A DNA stretch of 7,403 nt, taken from positions 1 to 7,403 of the forward strand of contig JADGQD010000098.1 of NCBI GenBank assembly GCA_017882065.1. Direction: 5' to 3'. Positions 1 through 6,149 of the stretch are shown in pieces. The DNA is from Anaerolineales bacterium (lineage in GTDB: Bacteria > Chloroflexota > Anaerolineae > Anaerolineales > Villigracilaceae). The notes beneath the pieces were generated by a model, which worked only from the letters and a program-made list of their open reading frames with translations, did no database searches and had not been told where the DNA came from. The position numbers and the translations under genes were made by a program. Within the stretch, counting starts at the first letter, position 1, and each line of letters opens with the position of its first letter.

Positions 1-1609
1 CCACCGCCTCCAGCACGTCCCCGGCCAGCACCGCAGCAGTGCTCCCCTGGATCACGGCGGCGGCCAACCCTGCCTGGGCGTGCACCCAGGCCCCAAGCCG
101 GGCCGCGTCGTAGGCCTCCAGTCCCTGGGCGCGCAGACCGGTAATCAATCCGGCCAGCACATCCCCGGTGCCGGCATGGGCCAGAGCAGGAGTAGCCACC
201 GGTATGGTAGTGGTTCGTCCATCCGGGGCGGCAATGACCGTAAACGCACCCTTCAACACAATCACATGTCCCCACTCTGCGGCATACTTACCGGCAATCA
301 CCAGGCGGTTTTCTTGGATTTTCTCGACCGAAAGCCCCGTCAGCACGGACATTTCGCCGGGGTGCGGGGTCAGAATGGCCGGGGCCGGGAGCAGCTTGAA
401 CCAATCGGGCAATTTTGCCAGGAGTTTCAAACCGTCGGCATCGAAAACGAACGGGGGCAGCGCGGCAGGCATCCGGTCCGCTTTCGATCCGGCGCTCTGA
501 ACAAAGCCCATGCGCGCATGAAAGACCTTCGCAGGCGCGTAATTCAGCAAGTTTGCAATGAATTCCCTGGTCGTATCATCCAATCCCAAACCGGGACCAA
601 CCAAAATTGCCGTGGCGCGTTCCAGGTTGTCTGTCACTATATCAACCGCGCTGGAAGTGACGGAGCCCATTTCGTGCGGCAGGAGCAGCCAGGTTGCTTC
701 AGGAAAGTGACCGGCCAGGGCAGTGTGCAGCGGTGCAGGGACGGCCAAAGTTACCAGGCCGGCACCGACCCGGTAGGCGGCTTTGCCGGCCAACAGGGCC
801 GCGCCGGTGTAATTGACCGACCCGGCCACAACCAGCGCCGTGCCAAATGTTCCCTTATGGGCATCCGTCGGACGGTCTGGAAGAAGGGAGGCGGCCAGGA
901 TTTCGTCGGCTACTTCACTTTTGACCGCCTGCCAGGACTTCAACTCGTTGAGCGGACCAATATCCACGACGCGTAATTCGCCGATCAAATCATAGGCCGG
1001 GAGTTTGAGCAAGCCTTGTTTAACTGCCGCCAGTGTAACTGTCGCGTCGGCAGGGATACAATCTTCAGCAACCTCGCCGGTATCGCAATCCACACCGGAT
1101 GGGCAGTCCACGGCAACGATAAGGGGCTGCCATTCAATCGATCCAAGGATGGTTTTTGCCGCGCTGAGCACCTTGCCCATATCAGGCTTCAGGGGCAGTT
1201 TGAAACCCGTGCCCAGTACGCCATCCAGAACAACATCGGCAGTTTCCAGAAAGGCGGTGAGTTGTTGGAAATCAGAATCCTTTTCGGCCAGGTAAATCTC
1301 CCCGTCCGCATCTTCCAGCCGCTTTACCAGTGGATCGCCAGCGACTTTGCGCTTGATGATGTATGCACGCGCCTTCCAGCCTTTCTCGGCTAGATGCGTC
1401 AGCGCAATGAGCGTATCGCCGCCATTGTTGCCGGGGCCGACAAACCCGAGTACCTGGATATCTTCCTCGTCATCCTGGGCATAAGCCAACTGCAAAACTT
1501 CGCGGGACAGGTTATGCCCGGCATTTTCCATCATCGTATTGTAGGTCAGGTCTTTCGCGTCGGCTTCTTGCTCCACGGCGCGCATTTCAGAGACAGATAC
1601 CAATTTCAT
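1..1609 (-). CDS. nnr: Bifunctional NAD(P)HX epimerase / ADP-dependent NAD(P)HX dehydratase, 3' end cut by window edge
   Basis: This protein repairs hydrated NAD(P)H: the N-terminal domain epimerises R- and S-NAD(P)HX, and the C-terminal domain dehydrates S-NAD(P)HX using ADP. It acts in the cytoplasm. I translated the minus strand from 1609 to base 2 without a stop: 536 residues. The YjeF_N (NnrE) domain spans about 1-215, with GPGNNGGD at 58-65, DGVLGTG at 129-135 and VDCPSGVD at 167-174. The YjeF_C (NnrD, ribokinase-like) domain runs from about 230 to the end, with HKGTFG 251-256, VGPGLG 337-342, DADGL 390-394, TPHPGEM 414-420, VLKGAF 451-456 and AGTGDVLAG 479-487. In that last motif D483 is the expected catalytic Asp. 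Full-length fusions are a little over 500 aa, so few residues should be missing. The start is fixed by GGAGG at 1617-1621, 7 nt upstream of the ATG. A stretch of about 25 residues before DADGL looks longer than usual. It lies 113 nt downstream of the aldehyde oxidoreductase gene on the same strand. Confidence 0.95.
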   Translation of the reverse strand, partial: MKLVSVSEMRAVEQEADAKDLTYNTMMENAGHNLSREVLQLAYAQDDEEDIQVLGFVGPGNNGGDTLIALTHLAEKGWKARAYIIKRKVAGDPLVKRLEDADGEIYLAEKDSDFQQLTAFLETADVVLDGVLGTGFKLPLKPDMGKVLSAAKTILGSIEWQPLIVAVDCPSGVDCDTGEVAEDCIPADATVTLAAVKQGLLKLPAYDLIGELRVVDIGPLNELKSWQAVKSEVADEILAASLLPDRPTDAHKGTFGTALVVAGSVNYTGAALLAGKAAYRVGAGLVTLAVPAPLHTALAGHFPEATWLLLPHEMGSVTSSAVDIVTDNLERATAILVGPGLGLDDTTREFIANLLNYAPAKVFHARMGFVQSAGSKADRMPAALPPFVFDADGLKLLAKLPDWFKLLPAPAILTPHPGEMSVLTGLSVEKIQENRLVIAGKYAAEWGHVIVLKGAFTVIAAPDGRTTTIPVATPALAHAGTGDVLAGLITGLRAQGLEAYDAARLGAWVHAQAGLAAAVIQGSTAAVLAGDVLEAV

Positions 1610-1631
1610 GGAGGTTCCTCCGTATTCGTCC

Positions 1632-1640
1632 ATTCTACCA
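1632..1640 (-). promoter_or_regulatory. Possible extended -10 promoter for the NAD(P)HX repair gene
   Basis: Read on the minus strand, this is TGGTAGAAT: a TG dinucleotide, one base, then TAGAAT (5 of 6 matches to TATAAT). No good -35 is seen at 16-18 nt. Transcription would start near 1625, leaving a very short leader just ahead of the GGAGG at 1617-1621. The alternative is read-through from the oxidoreductase gene, since I see no convincing terminator between them. Only a GCCG/CGGC 4-bp hairpin with a GGA loop follows that gene. Confidence 0.35.
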
Positions 1641-1722
1641 AGATGCTATTAGAATTCCATAGGAATAATCAATCGGGCTGGCATATCTGTTCCGAGTACT
1701 TTTGAAGCCGTCCCGGCAAGTA

Positions 1723-3537
1723 TCATCCCCATAAATCCTTCGCCACATCCTCCAGCCCGAGGGCACACAACTTCTCGCGAGTCGGGCGGCCCGTGACCGG
1801 GTCCCAGCCGCGCGCCGAATAGTAGGCCAGCAGCATGGATTCCAGATCCGGGGCGAAGCCCGCTACAGGACCGTCAGCCAGGGGTTCGAGCAGCGCTTTG
1901 GGGAGTTTGTCATTCCCTCGCGTCAGGCCCATCCGATTATTGATGGCCCTTTTCAGATTCCAACCGCGCTCGCCGCAGCGGAGCAGATCATCCACGCTGC
2001 AATCGTAACCACAGGCAGCATTGACCAGTCCAGCCACCATCTCCGCCGGGACATTGGCAAAGAGGCACAGTACCAGCGAATCGCAGGCACTGCGCCAGTC
2101 CTGGTGACGGGCAACGTTGGCAGCCTTCTCTGCCCCAGCGTGTCTTTCAAAGAATTTCAGACCAAGGCTGGTTTCGGCCTGGCCCCAGTCCACGAGGAAA
2201 TAATCGGACTTGTTGTGGCAGGCGCCACGCGGGCTGGTGGCGTAGACCAGCGCCATCCCGGAGACTCCACGTGGGTCGTGGTAAGCCACCTCGAGTCCGT
2301 TCACCTGCACGGCTTCCTCCTCCGCACCGAAATGGGCGGCAAAGCGGCGCGAGCCATCGGCCATGAAATTGCCGATCCCCTCGCGGCGGGCCATCAGGTG
2401 GAGCAACCTCTCCGCGCCCGTGACGTCCCCCCAGCGCAGAGGGAAACCGGTATCCTTTTCGGTGATGACCCCATTTTCGTATAGATGGTACGCCAAACCA
2501 ATGGTATTCGAGGCGCTAATGACATCCATGCCATAGCGGTCGCACACTTCGCCCAGGCGGACAATGGCTGCCAAATCATCGTTGAGCAGGTTTGGGCCGA
2601 AACCGACAATCGTCTCGTACTCTGGACCCTTACGCTTCTCTCCGTCCTCCAGGCGCACCACCCGCCCGCAGGCGATCACGCAGGCATGACAGGCGCTGAC
2701 ACCCACCAGGATGGTCTCTGCCATGGTTGAACCGGAAACCTTGTCCACACCTTCGAAAAAGCCTTGGTGAAAATATTTCTTCGGCGTCCCACCAAGGTAA
2801 TCAGCGTAATCGGCCACCCCGGCTGTCCCCAATTCATGCGCTACCTGGGTGACGGTATCTTCCTTCAAAAAGTGGTTGGAGGCGGAACGCAGGGGGGCAA
2901 ACAATTCGGGTCGGGCAATCGGGATTTTCTGCGTCCCTTTGACTGCAATCGCCTTGAGATTCTTCGACCCGGCAACCGCCCCCAACCCGGTGCGCCCCGC
3001 CGCCCGCCCGTGATCGCAATACAATCCTGCGAACAGCACGCCGTTCTCGCCTGCCGGACCGATCGTCAGGACGTGCGCGCCCGGAAGGCCAATCTCGCTT
3101 TTGATAATGGACTGCGATTCATACATATCCTTGCCCCACACTGCCGCTGCATCCCGGACCTCGAGCTTGCGGTTGTTTAACCATAGATAGACCGGCCTGT
3201 CAGCTTTTCCGTTGATCCACAACCCGTCATAGCCGCAAAAACGAAGTTCCGGTCCCCAGAACCCACCACAGTTTGACTCGGCCCACAGTCCCGTCGCCGG
3301 GCTTTTCCCGCAGACGACGAACCGTCCCACCGCCGGGCCAGCCGTCCCCGAGAGGGGACCGTTCAGGAAGAGGATTGGCGATTCGGGAGATACAGGGTCG
3401 AGATCCCGCGTGAGCACGGGATAGAGCAGGCGCGCCGCAAGCGACGCACCGCCAAGATAGTCACGTTCCAATTCCACCGGGATGACATACTCCGATGTTT
3501 CCCCGGTGGTCAGGTTGACTTTGAGGATCGGTTGCAT
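1723..3537 (-). CDS. aor: Tungsten-containing aldehyde:ferredoxin oxidoreductase (AOR family)
   Basis: AOR-family enzymes oxidise aldehydes to carboxylic acids, or run the reverse reaction, with ferredoxin as electron partner. They use a tungsten-bispterin and one [4Fe-4S] cluster in the cytoplasm of anaerobes. The product is 604 aa, normal for the family. It opens with ILKVNLTTGE (residues 4-13). The pterin-binding stretch AGRTGLGAVAGSKNLKAIAV is at 180-199. Cluster cysteines C283, C286 and C290 form CxxCxxxC, with the fourth, C491, in DSLVLC. GPEYET is at 304-309, YGMD ends at D338, TSPRGACH is at 434-441, and D486 lies five residues before C491, as in the Pyrococcus furiosus enzyme. All expected cofactor ligands are therefore present. 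I chose the ATG at 3537 because homology begins there. The frame stays open for 82 more codons upstream, but those overlap the SCP2 gene in another frame and look like no AOR. The gene begins 2 nt after the SCP2 stop and has only a weak GAG-type ribosome site, so translation is probably coupled. The substrate cannot be read from sequence. AOR is favoured over the formaldehyde or glyceraldehyde-3-phosphate types, without proof. Confidence 0.95.
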   Translation of the reverse strand: MQPILKVNLTTGETSEYVIPVELERDYLGGASLAARLLYPVLTRDLDPVSPESPILFLNGPLSGTAGPAVGRFVVCGKSPATGLWAESNCGGFWGPELRFCGYDGLWINGKADRPVYLWLNNRKLEVRDAAAVWGKDMYESQSIIKSEIGLPGAHVLTIGPAGENGVLFAGLYCDHGRAAGRTGLGAVAGSKNLKAIAVKGTQKIPIARPELFAPLRSASNHFLKEDTVTQVAHELGTAGVADYADYLGGTPKKYFHQGFFEGVDKVSGSTMAETILVGVSACHACVIACGRVVRLEDGEKRKGPEYETIVGFGPNLLNDDLAAIVRLGEVCDRYGMDVISASNTIGLAYHLYENGVITEKDTGFPLRWGDVTGAERLLHLMARREGIGNFMADGSRRFAAHFGAEEEAVQVNGLEVAYHDPRGVSGMALVYATSPRGACHNKSDYFLVDWGQAETSLGLKFFERHAGAEKAANVARHQDWRSACDSLVLCLFANVPAEMVAGLVNAACGYDCSVDDLLRCGERGWNLKRAINNRMGLTRGNDKLPKALLEPLADGPVAGFAPDLESMLLAYYSARGWDPVTGRPTREKLCALGLEDVAKDLWG

Positions 3538-3539
3538 GG

Positions 3540-3947
3540 CTAAAGTATCTCGGTCGTCACTTCCCGGCAGCAGCGGACAAAATCCAGCACGGTCGGAACA
3601 TTGCGCATCATGTAGGCCATGCTCCCATGCACCTGCAACTTGCGGGTCATCATGGCCTGCATGGGGTCGAGTTCGCCTTTCATGATGTGGGAAATGTTTT
3701 CGTAGGTAGCCGTCAAGACAAACTTCGACTTGACGCTGAAAAGGTCTTTCAGGGTTTCCGTTTTGCGGCACTTGCCATGCCACAGATCCAGATAGTAGAT
3801 ATGTTGCTCAGTAAGAGGTCCACTCGGCTCTATGACAACGCACATGTCGCCTTCCCAGTTCCTGGCAATCTGTGCGTAGCGCTCGTCGGAATTTAGTTTA
3901 TCAAAAAGGGATTGCAACCACTCAGGGCTTGGAAATATGATTGCCAT
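3540..3947 (-). CDS. SCP2 sterol-carrier-like small protein
   Basis: This 135-aa protein resembles the SCP2 sterol-binding domain, a small fold with a hydrophobic tunnel that holds lipids, acyl chains or other apolar ligands. The C-terminal half carries the most typical part: FVLTATYENISHIMKGEL (76-93) followed by DPMQAMMTRKLQVHGSM (94-110), matching the family pattern of a strand, then G-x-LDPxxAxxxxKLxxxG. The N-terminal part (about 8-60) fits the helix-plus-sheet half of the domain. There is no signal peptide or membrane segment, so it should be cytoplasmic. It has four cysteines (C36, C60, C126, C127), two of them adjacent near the C-terminus. An AAGGA ribosome site at 3956-3960 sits 8 nt before the ATG. 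Its stop lies 2 nt before the aldehyde oxidoreductase start, so the two are one transcription unit and probably functionally linked. The ligand and the exact role are unknown. Lipid or aldehyde carriage to the oxidoreductase is an inference. Confidence 0.8.
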   Translation of the reverse strand: MAIIFPSPEWLQSLFDKLNSDERYAQIARNWEGDMCVVIEPSGPLTEQHIYYLDLWHGKCRKTETLKDLFSVKSKFVLTATYENISHIMKGELDPMQAMMTRKLQVHGSMAYMMRNVPTVLDFVRCCREVTTEIL

Positions 3948-3978
3948 TGTATGTTTCCTTCAGGAAAGTTATGAAAGT

Positions 3979-3987
3979 ATTATATCA
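3979..3987 (-). promoter_or_regulatory. Extended -10 promoter for the SCP2-AOR operon
   Basis: Read on the minus strand the bases are TGATATAAT: a TG, one base, then a perfect TATAAT (3984-3979). No clear -35 hexamer lies 16-18 nt upstream, which is normal for extended -10 promoters. Transcription would begin near 3972, giving a leader of about 25 nt that includes the AAGGA ribosome site of the SCP2 gene. Confidence 0.65.
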
Positions 3988-4039
3988 TTTTCGCCTTTTG
4001 CGACTCTGAAAGAAATGCGAACGAATCGCCTTTTTCCTC

Positions 4040-4068
4040 TTGTCATAATTCGAAAATTGGTCTATGCT
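4040..4068 (+). promoter_or_regulatory. Sigma-70-type promoter for the amino-acid transporter genes
   Basis: TTGTCA at 4040-4045 (5 of 6 to consensus) and TATGCT at 4063-4068 (4 of 6) are separated by exactly 17 nt. The start would fall near 4075, giving a leader of about 75 nt. Within that leader, 4090-4101 reads CAGGATGTCCTG, a 5+2+5 inverted repeat that could be a small hairpin or an operator half-site. The nearest divergent promoter, for the SCP2-AOR operon, is about 55 bp away, so one regulator bound between them could affect both. Confidence 0.6.
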
Positions 4069-4150
4069 TATAGCGCCAAAGGAGACAGGCAGGATGTCCT
4101 GAACTCCATCGTCAGAAACGGTCATTTCAATTTCAAAGGAGAGAGAAGAG

Positions 4151-4972
4151 ATGAAAAAAATTACATTCGTACTGAGTTTTTTGGTTCTCGCCAGCCTTGT
4201 GCTGACAGCCTGCGCCCCCAAAGCGACAGGCACAACCGGTGGCGGCAGCGCTGCGGCTGGGTTGCCCGATCTCGGTGGGAAAACAATCACAGTGGCAGTT
4301 GAAAATCAATACCCGCCCTTCAACTCGATTGACCCGACAACGAACGTCGGAGTGGGCTGGGACTATGATGCCGTCCGCGAAATATGCAAACGTATCAACT
4401 GCGTAGCAGAATTCAAGCAGGCTGCCTGGGACGGTATCTTCCCCGCCATGGCGTCGGGGGAATACGATATGCTTGCGGATGGCGTTACGAGCCGTTGGGG
4501 ACGTAACTGGGCTGTGGATTTCTCGATCCCATATACTACTGTTGCACAACAATTGGTGGTAAGGGCAGATGACAATCACACCCTCGATGAATTCATAGCG
4601 GATGCGAACCTCAAAGTCGGTACGCAAATTGGAACCACAAATTTCATTGCGGCTGAAAAATTCTTCCCCGATAAGGAGATCCTTAGCTATTCTGAATTCC
4701 CAGCAGCCGTTTTGGCTTTGCTCGCTGGCGATATAGACGGCGTCGTCCTGGACGACACCGCAGCATATGGCTTCATGCAGGCAAATCCGGGGCAATTGAA
4801 GTCAGCGGGTGTTGTCGCGACCGGCGACTTGCTGGCCTTCGTTTTCCCACCAGGAAGTGATCTTGTAGGTCCGGTAAATGCGGCCCTGCGTGCCATGCAT
4901 GCTGATGGTACGCTTCTGCAACTTAATAATACATGGAATCTGGCCGCTCCTTCCGGGACAGAACTCGAGTAG
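4151..4972 (+). CDS. Amino-acid ABC transporter solute-binding lipoprotein (family 3)
   Basis: This is an extracytoplasmic receptor that captures a polar amino acid and hands it to the membrane permease encoded next. The 273-aa product starts with a lipoprotein signal peptide: KK at 2-3, a hydrophobic core at 4-19, and lipobox LTAC with C21 as the lipidated residue. A flexible Gly/Ser/Ala-rich tether (about 25-37) follows. The periplasmic-binding-protein fold begins near 43, with YPPF (54-57), GWDYDAVREICKRINC (69-84), AAWDGIFPAM (91-100) and the RNWAVDFSIPY stretch (118-128). R118, six residues before F124, matches the Arg that grips the ligand carboxylate in HisJ/GlnH-type receptors. D201 is a candidate for the Asp contacting the amino group. 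C79 and C84 lie where HisJ has its CKRIN-type cysteine pair, so a disulfide is possible. AAAGGAG at 4135-4141, 9 nt ahead of the ATG, supports the start. The exact amino acid cannot be told from sequence. Confidence 0.93.
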   Translation: MKKITFVLSFLVLASLVLTACAPKATGTTGGGSAAAGLPDLGGKTITVAVENQYPPFNSIDPTTNVGVGWDYDAVREICKRINCVAEFKQAAWDGIFPAMASGEYDMLADGVTSRWGRNWAVDFSIPYTTVAQQLVVRADDNHTLDEFIADANLKVGTQIGTTNFIAAEKFFPDKEILSYSEFPAAVLALLAGDIDGVVLDDTAAYGFMQANPGQLKSAGVVATGDLLAFVFPPGSDLVGPVNAALRAMHADGTLLQLNNTWNLAAPSGTELE

Positions 4973-4996
4973 TACCGTAAATGGCCGTTCCTGACT

Positions 4997-5030
4997 TTGG
5001 CAGGATGGGGTCATCACCCCATCCTGCCAA
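4997..5030 (+). other. 15-bp intercistronic hairpin between binding-protein and permease genes
   Basis: Bases 4997-5011 pair perfectly with 5016-5030 around a CATC loop; the core is GGCAGGATGGGG with its complement. The hairpin begins 25 nt after the binding-protein stop and ends 37 nt before the permease start. It is followed by TTAATACCTT rather than a run of T, so it is a poor intrinsic terminator. The likely role, by analogy with other importer operons, is to protect the upstream message from 3' exonucleases or to partly attenuate transcription, so that more binding protein than permease is made. The inverted repeat is plain in the sequence; its role is inferred. Confidence 0.75.
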
Positions 5031-5054
5031 TTAATACCTTGGGTTGAAAACATG

Positions 5055-5060
5055 ACGGAG
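5055..5060 (+). promoter_or_regulatory. Ribosome binding site of the permease
   Basis: ACGGAG lies 7 nt before the ATG at 5068 and decides the start. A nearer upstream ATG at 5052 is out of frame with the permease. Confidence 0.6.
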
Positions 5061-5067
5061 ACCGCTC

Positions 5068-5925
5068 ATGGAAATCGCAGAGAAACGTAAACTTCCTGGA
5101 ATTATCCCCGGTGGATTAGATGTATCAAAATGGCCTTGGTGGGCAATTGTGTTGGGCTTGGTAGGTGTAAGCCTAGTTTTTTTAATTCTGGGATCAACCG
5201 ATTACCAAAATACGTTCCTCTACCTGACCCAGGGTATTATCGCCACCTTGCGGATCACATTCTTTTCTTTTTTATTGGCAACGCTGCTTGGCCTGCCAAC
5301 CGGTCTGGCACGCATCTCGAAGAACACTTTTTTACGTAATCTGTCTACGCTATACATAGAGATTGCACGCGGCATTCCCTTACTAGTTCTTATCATCTAT
5401 ATTGCATATGGTTTGTTTCCAATATTTGTAAATTTTATAAATGCTCTGGGAAAATGGGGGTTGGATATCCTACCGGTCAGCGGATTTTTTCAATCTTTGT
5501 CTGCATACACGATCCGGAACGTAACGCAGGAAGGGCGTGCCATCATAGCTCTCGGTATTGGGTATGGGGCGTTCGAGGCGGAAGTCTTCCGGGCTGGCGT
5601 CCAATCGATTAGTAAAGGCCAAATAGAGGCAGCCAAATCGGTAGGAATGACTTATTTTCAAGCCATGCGCTTTATCGTCCTGCCGCAAGCCATCCGCCGC
5701 GTCCTTCCCCCCCTGGGTAATGATTTCATCGCCTGCTTGAAAGACTCTTCCCTAGTGAGCGTTTTGGCAGTCAATGAATTGACCCAGATGGGCCGCTTGC
5801 GAACTGCCGGAACCTTTCGCGCCATGGAGACCTATAACATGGTCGCTTTCCTTTATCTCTCCATGACTTTGCTTCTTTCCACCCTTGTCCGCTGGCTGGA
5901 AAACAGAATGAAAATTGAAGAATGA
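5068..5925 (+). CDS. Polar amino-acid ABC transporter permease (HisM/GlnP type)
   Basis: This is the inner-membrane channel subunit of a polar amino-acid importer, working with the binding lipoprotein just upstream. The 285-aa product has a first hydrophobic segment at about 24-42, then TLRITFFSFLLATLLGLPTG (60-79) typical of the start of the BPD transport domain. Further membrane segments lie near 100-122, 155-175, 217-235 and 256-277. The ATPase-contact loop is clear: EAAKSVGMTYFQAM at 187-200 and LP at 205-206, giving the EAA-x3-G-x9-I-x-LP pattern. The preceding EAEVFRAGVQSI (170-181) is also typical of the His/Glu/Gln/Arg permease family. A longer N-terminus and the insert at 123-150 are common in homologues of around 280 aa or more. 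The gene is visibly richer in A+T than the flanking genes; for example 5161-5220 has 23 G or C of 60. No ATP-binding subunit gene follows: the unit stops at a terminator 8 nt later. It could form a homodimeric channel. Confidence 0.92.
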   Translation: MEIAEKRKLPGIIPGGLDVSKWPWWAIVLGLVGVSLVFLILGSTDYQNTFLYLTQGIIATLRITFFSFLLATLLGLPTGLARISKNTFLRNLSTLYIEIARGIPLLVLIIYIAYGLFPIFVNFINALGKWGLDILPVSGFFQSLSAYTIRNVTQEGRAIIALGIGYGAFEAEVFRAGVQSISKGQIEAAKSVGMTYFQAMRFIVLPQAIRRVLPPLGNDFIACLKDSSLVSVLAVNELTQMGRLRTAGTFRAMETYNMVAFLYLSMTLLLSTLVRWLENRMKIEE

Positions 5926-5932
5926 TGGAATT

Positions 5933-5960
5933 ATAAAAGCCGCCAAATGGCGGCTTTTAT
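5933..5960. terminator. Bidirectional intrinsic terminator between permease and tRNA-Leu
   Basis: Bases 5933-5944 (ATAAAAGCCGCC) pair perfectly with 5949-5960 around an AAAT loop. The right arm ends in TTTTAT followed by TTTG, and the left arm begins with the matching A-run. The structure can therefore stop transcripts coming from the permease (plus) and from tRNA-Leu (minus). It begins 8 nt after the permease stop and ends 5 nt from the tRNA 3' end. Confidence 0.92.
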
Positions 5961-5965
5961 TTTGA

Positions 5966-6047
5966 TGCGCTGGCGGGGACTTGAACCCCGACGCCTTGCG
6001 GCACATGCCCCTCAAGCATGCCTGTCTGCCAATTCCAGCACCAGCGC
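5966..6047 (-). tRNA. tRNA-Leu (anticodon GAG)
   Basis: An 82-nt class II tRNA folds cleanly on the minus strand. It has a 7-bp acceptor stem GCGCTGG/CCAGCGC with A as discriminator, and a leucine-type D-arm with GGAATTGGCAGAC. The 5-bp anticodon stem is CATGC/GCATG with loop TTGAGGG. There is a long variable arm (GCC, GCAA loop, GGC), and a T-arm CGGGG-TTCAAGT-CCCCG. The anticodon GAG is at 6013-6011 and reads CUC and CUU. The 3' CCA is not encoded (the next bases are TCA), so it must be added after transcription. Confidence 0.97.
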
Positions 6048-6060
6048 GCGAGCAGGTCGT

Positions 6061-6088
6061 ATTATAATCAGGTTGCTTTGATTGTCAA
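6061..6088 (-). promoter_or_regulatory. Consensus promoter of tRNA-Leu
   Basis: On the minus strand, TTGACA (6088-6083) and TATAAT (6066-6061) are both perfect and separated by 16 nt. Transcription would start about 7 nt upstream of the mature tRNA 5' end. This is the strongest promoter in the window, as expected for a stable RNA gene. Confidence 0.9.
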
Positions 6089-6107
6089 GCAAAACTTTCG
6101 CATTAGG

Positions 6108-6122
6108 CGGGGTTACCCCCCG
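6108..6122 (+). other. Small GC hairpin in the plsX leader
   Basis: CGGGG at 6108-6112 can pair with CCCCG at 6118-6122 around TTACC, or as GGGG/CCCC around TTA. It lies 27 nt before the plsX ATG and just ahead of its ribosome site. It may be a minor 5'-leader structure; no known riboswitch is recognised. No convincing plus-strand promoter for plsX was found between 6048 and 6149. The nearest candidate, TTGATT at 6079-6084 with CATTAG at 6101-6106, is weak. Confidence 0.3.
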
Positions 6123-6136
6123 TCCACTTATGTAAA

Positions 6137-6142
6137 AAGGAG
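6137..6142 (+). promoter_or_regulatory. Ribosome binding site of plsX
   Basis: AAGGAG lies 7 nt ahead of the ATG at 6150. It fixes the plsX start there rather than at an in-frame ATG at 6018, which would fall inside the tRNA-Leu gene. Confidence 0.85.
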
Positions 6143-6149
6143 ACGAAGG

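Noticed and set aside
1654..1666. ATTCC-ATA-GGAAT inverted repeat upstream of the NAD(P)HX repair gene
   Set aside because: Only 5-bp arms that do not extend outward symmetrically. This could easily arise by chance in an A+T-rich spacer, so it is not called as an operator.
80..1705. Several plus-strand open frames opposite the NAD(P)HX repair gene (80-976, 168-500, 1016-1393, 1394-1705)
   Set aside because: They are antisense shadows of a GC-rich gene, with no recognisable domain and Arg/Gly-rich random-looking composition. The minus-strand frame carries all YjeF motifs.
1701..1722. Possible terminator after the AOR gene
   Set aside because: Only a 4-bp GCCG/CGGC stem with a GGA loop and no following T-run, which is too weak to call.
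3538..3783. An in-frame extension of the AOR reading frame giving 686 residues instead of 604
   Set aside because: The extra 82 codons overlap the SCP2 gene in another frame, have no AOR similarity, and family homology starts at the ATG at 3537.
4133..4795. A 220-residue minus-strand open frame opposite the binding-protein gene
   Set aside because: It is antisense to a clearly coding lipoprotein gene and shows no domain. The 4151 start on the plus strand has a ribosome site and a lipobox.
6018..6149. An in-frame extension of plsX giving 382 residues
   Set aside because: The upstream part lies inside tRNA-Leu and its promoter. The ATG at 6150 has a good ribosome site and matches the family's N-terminus.
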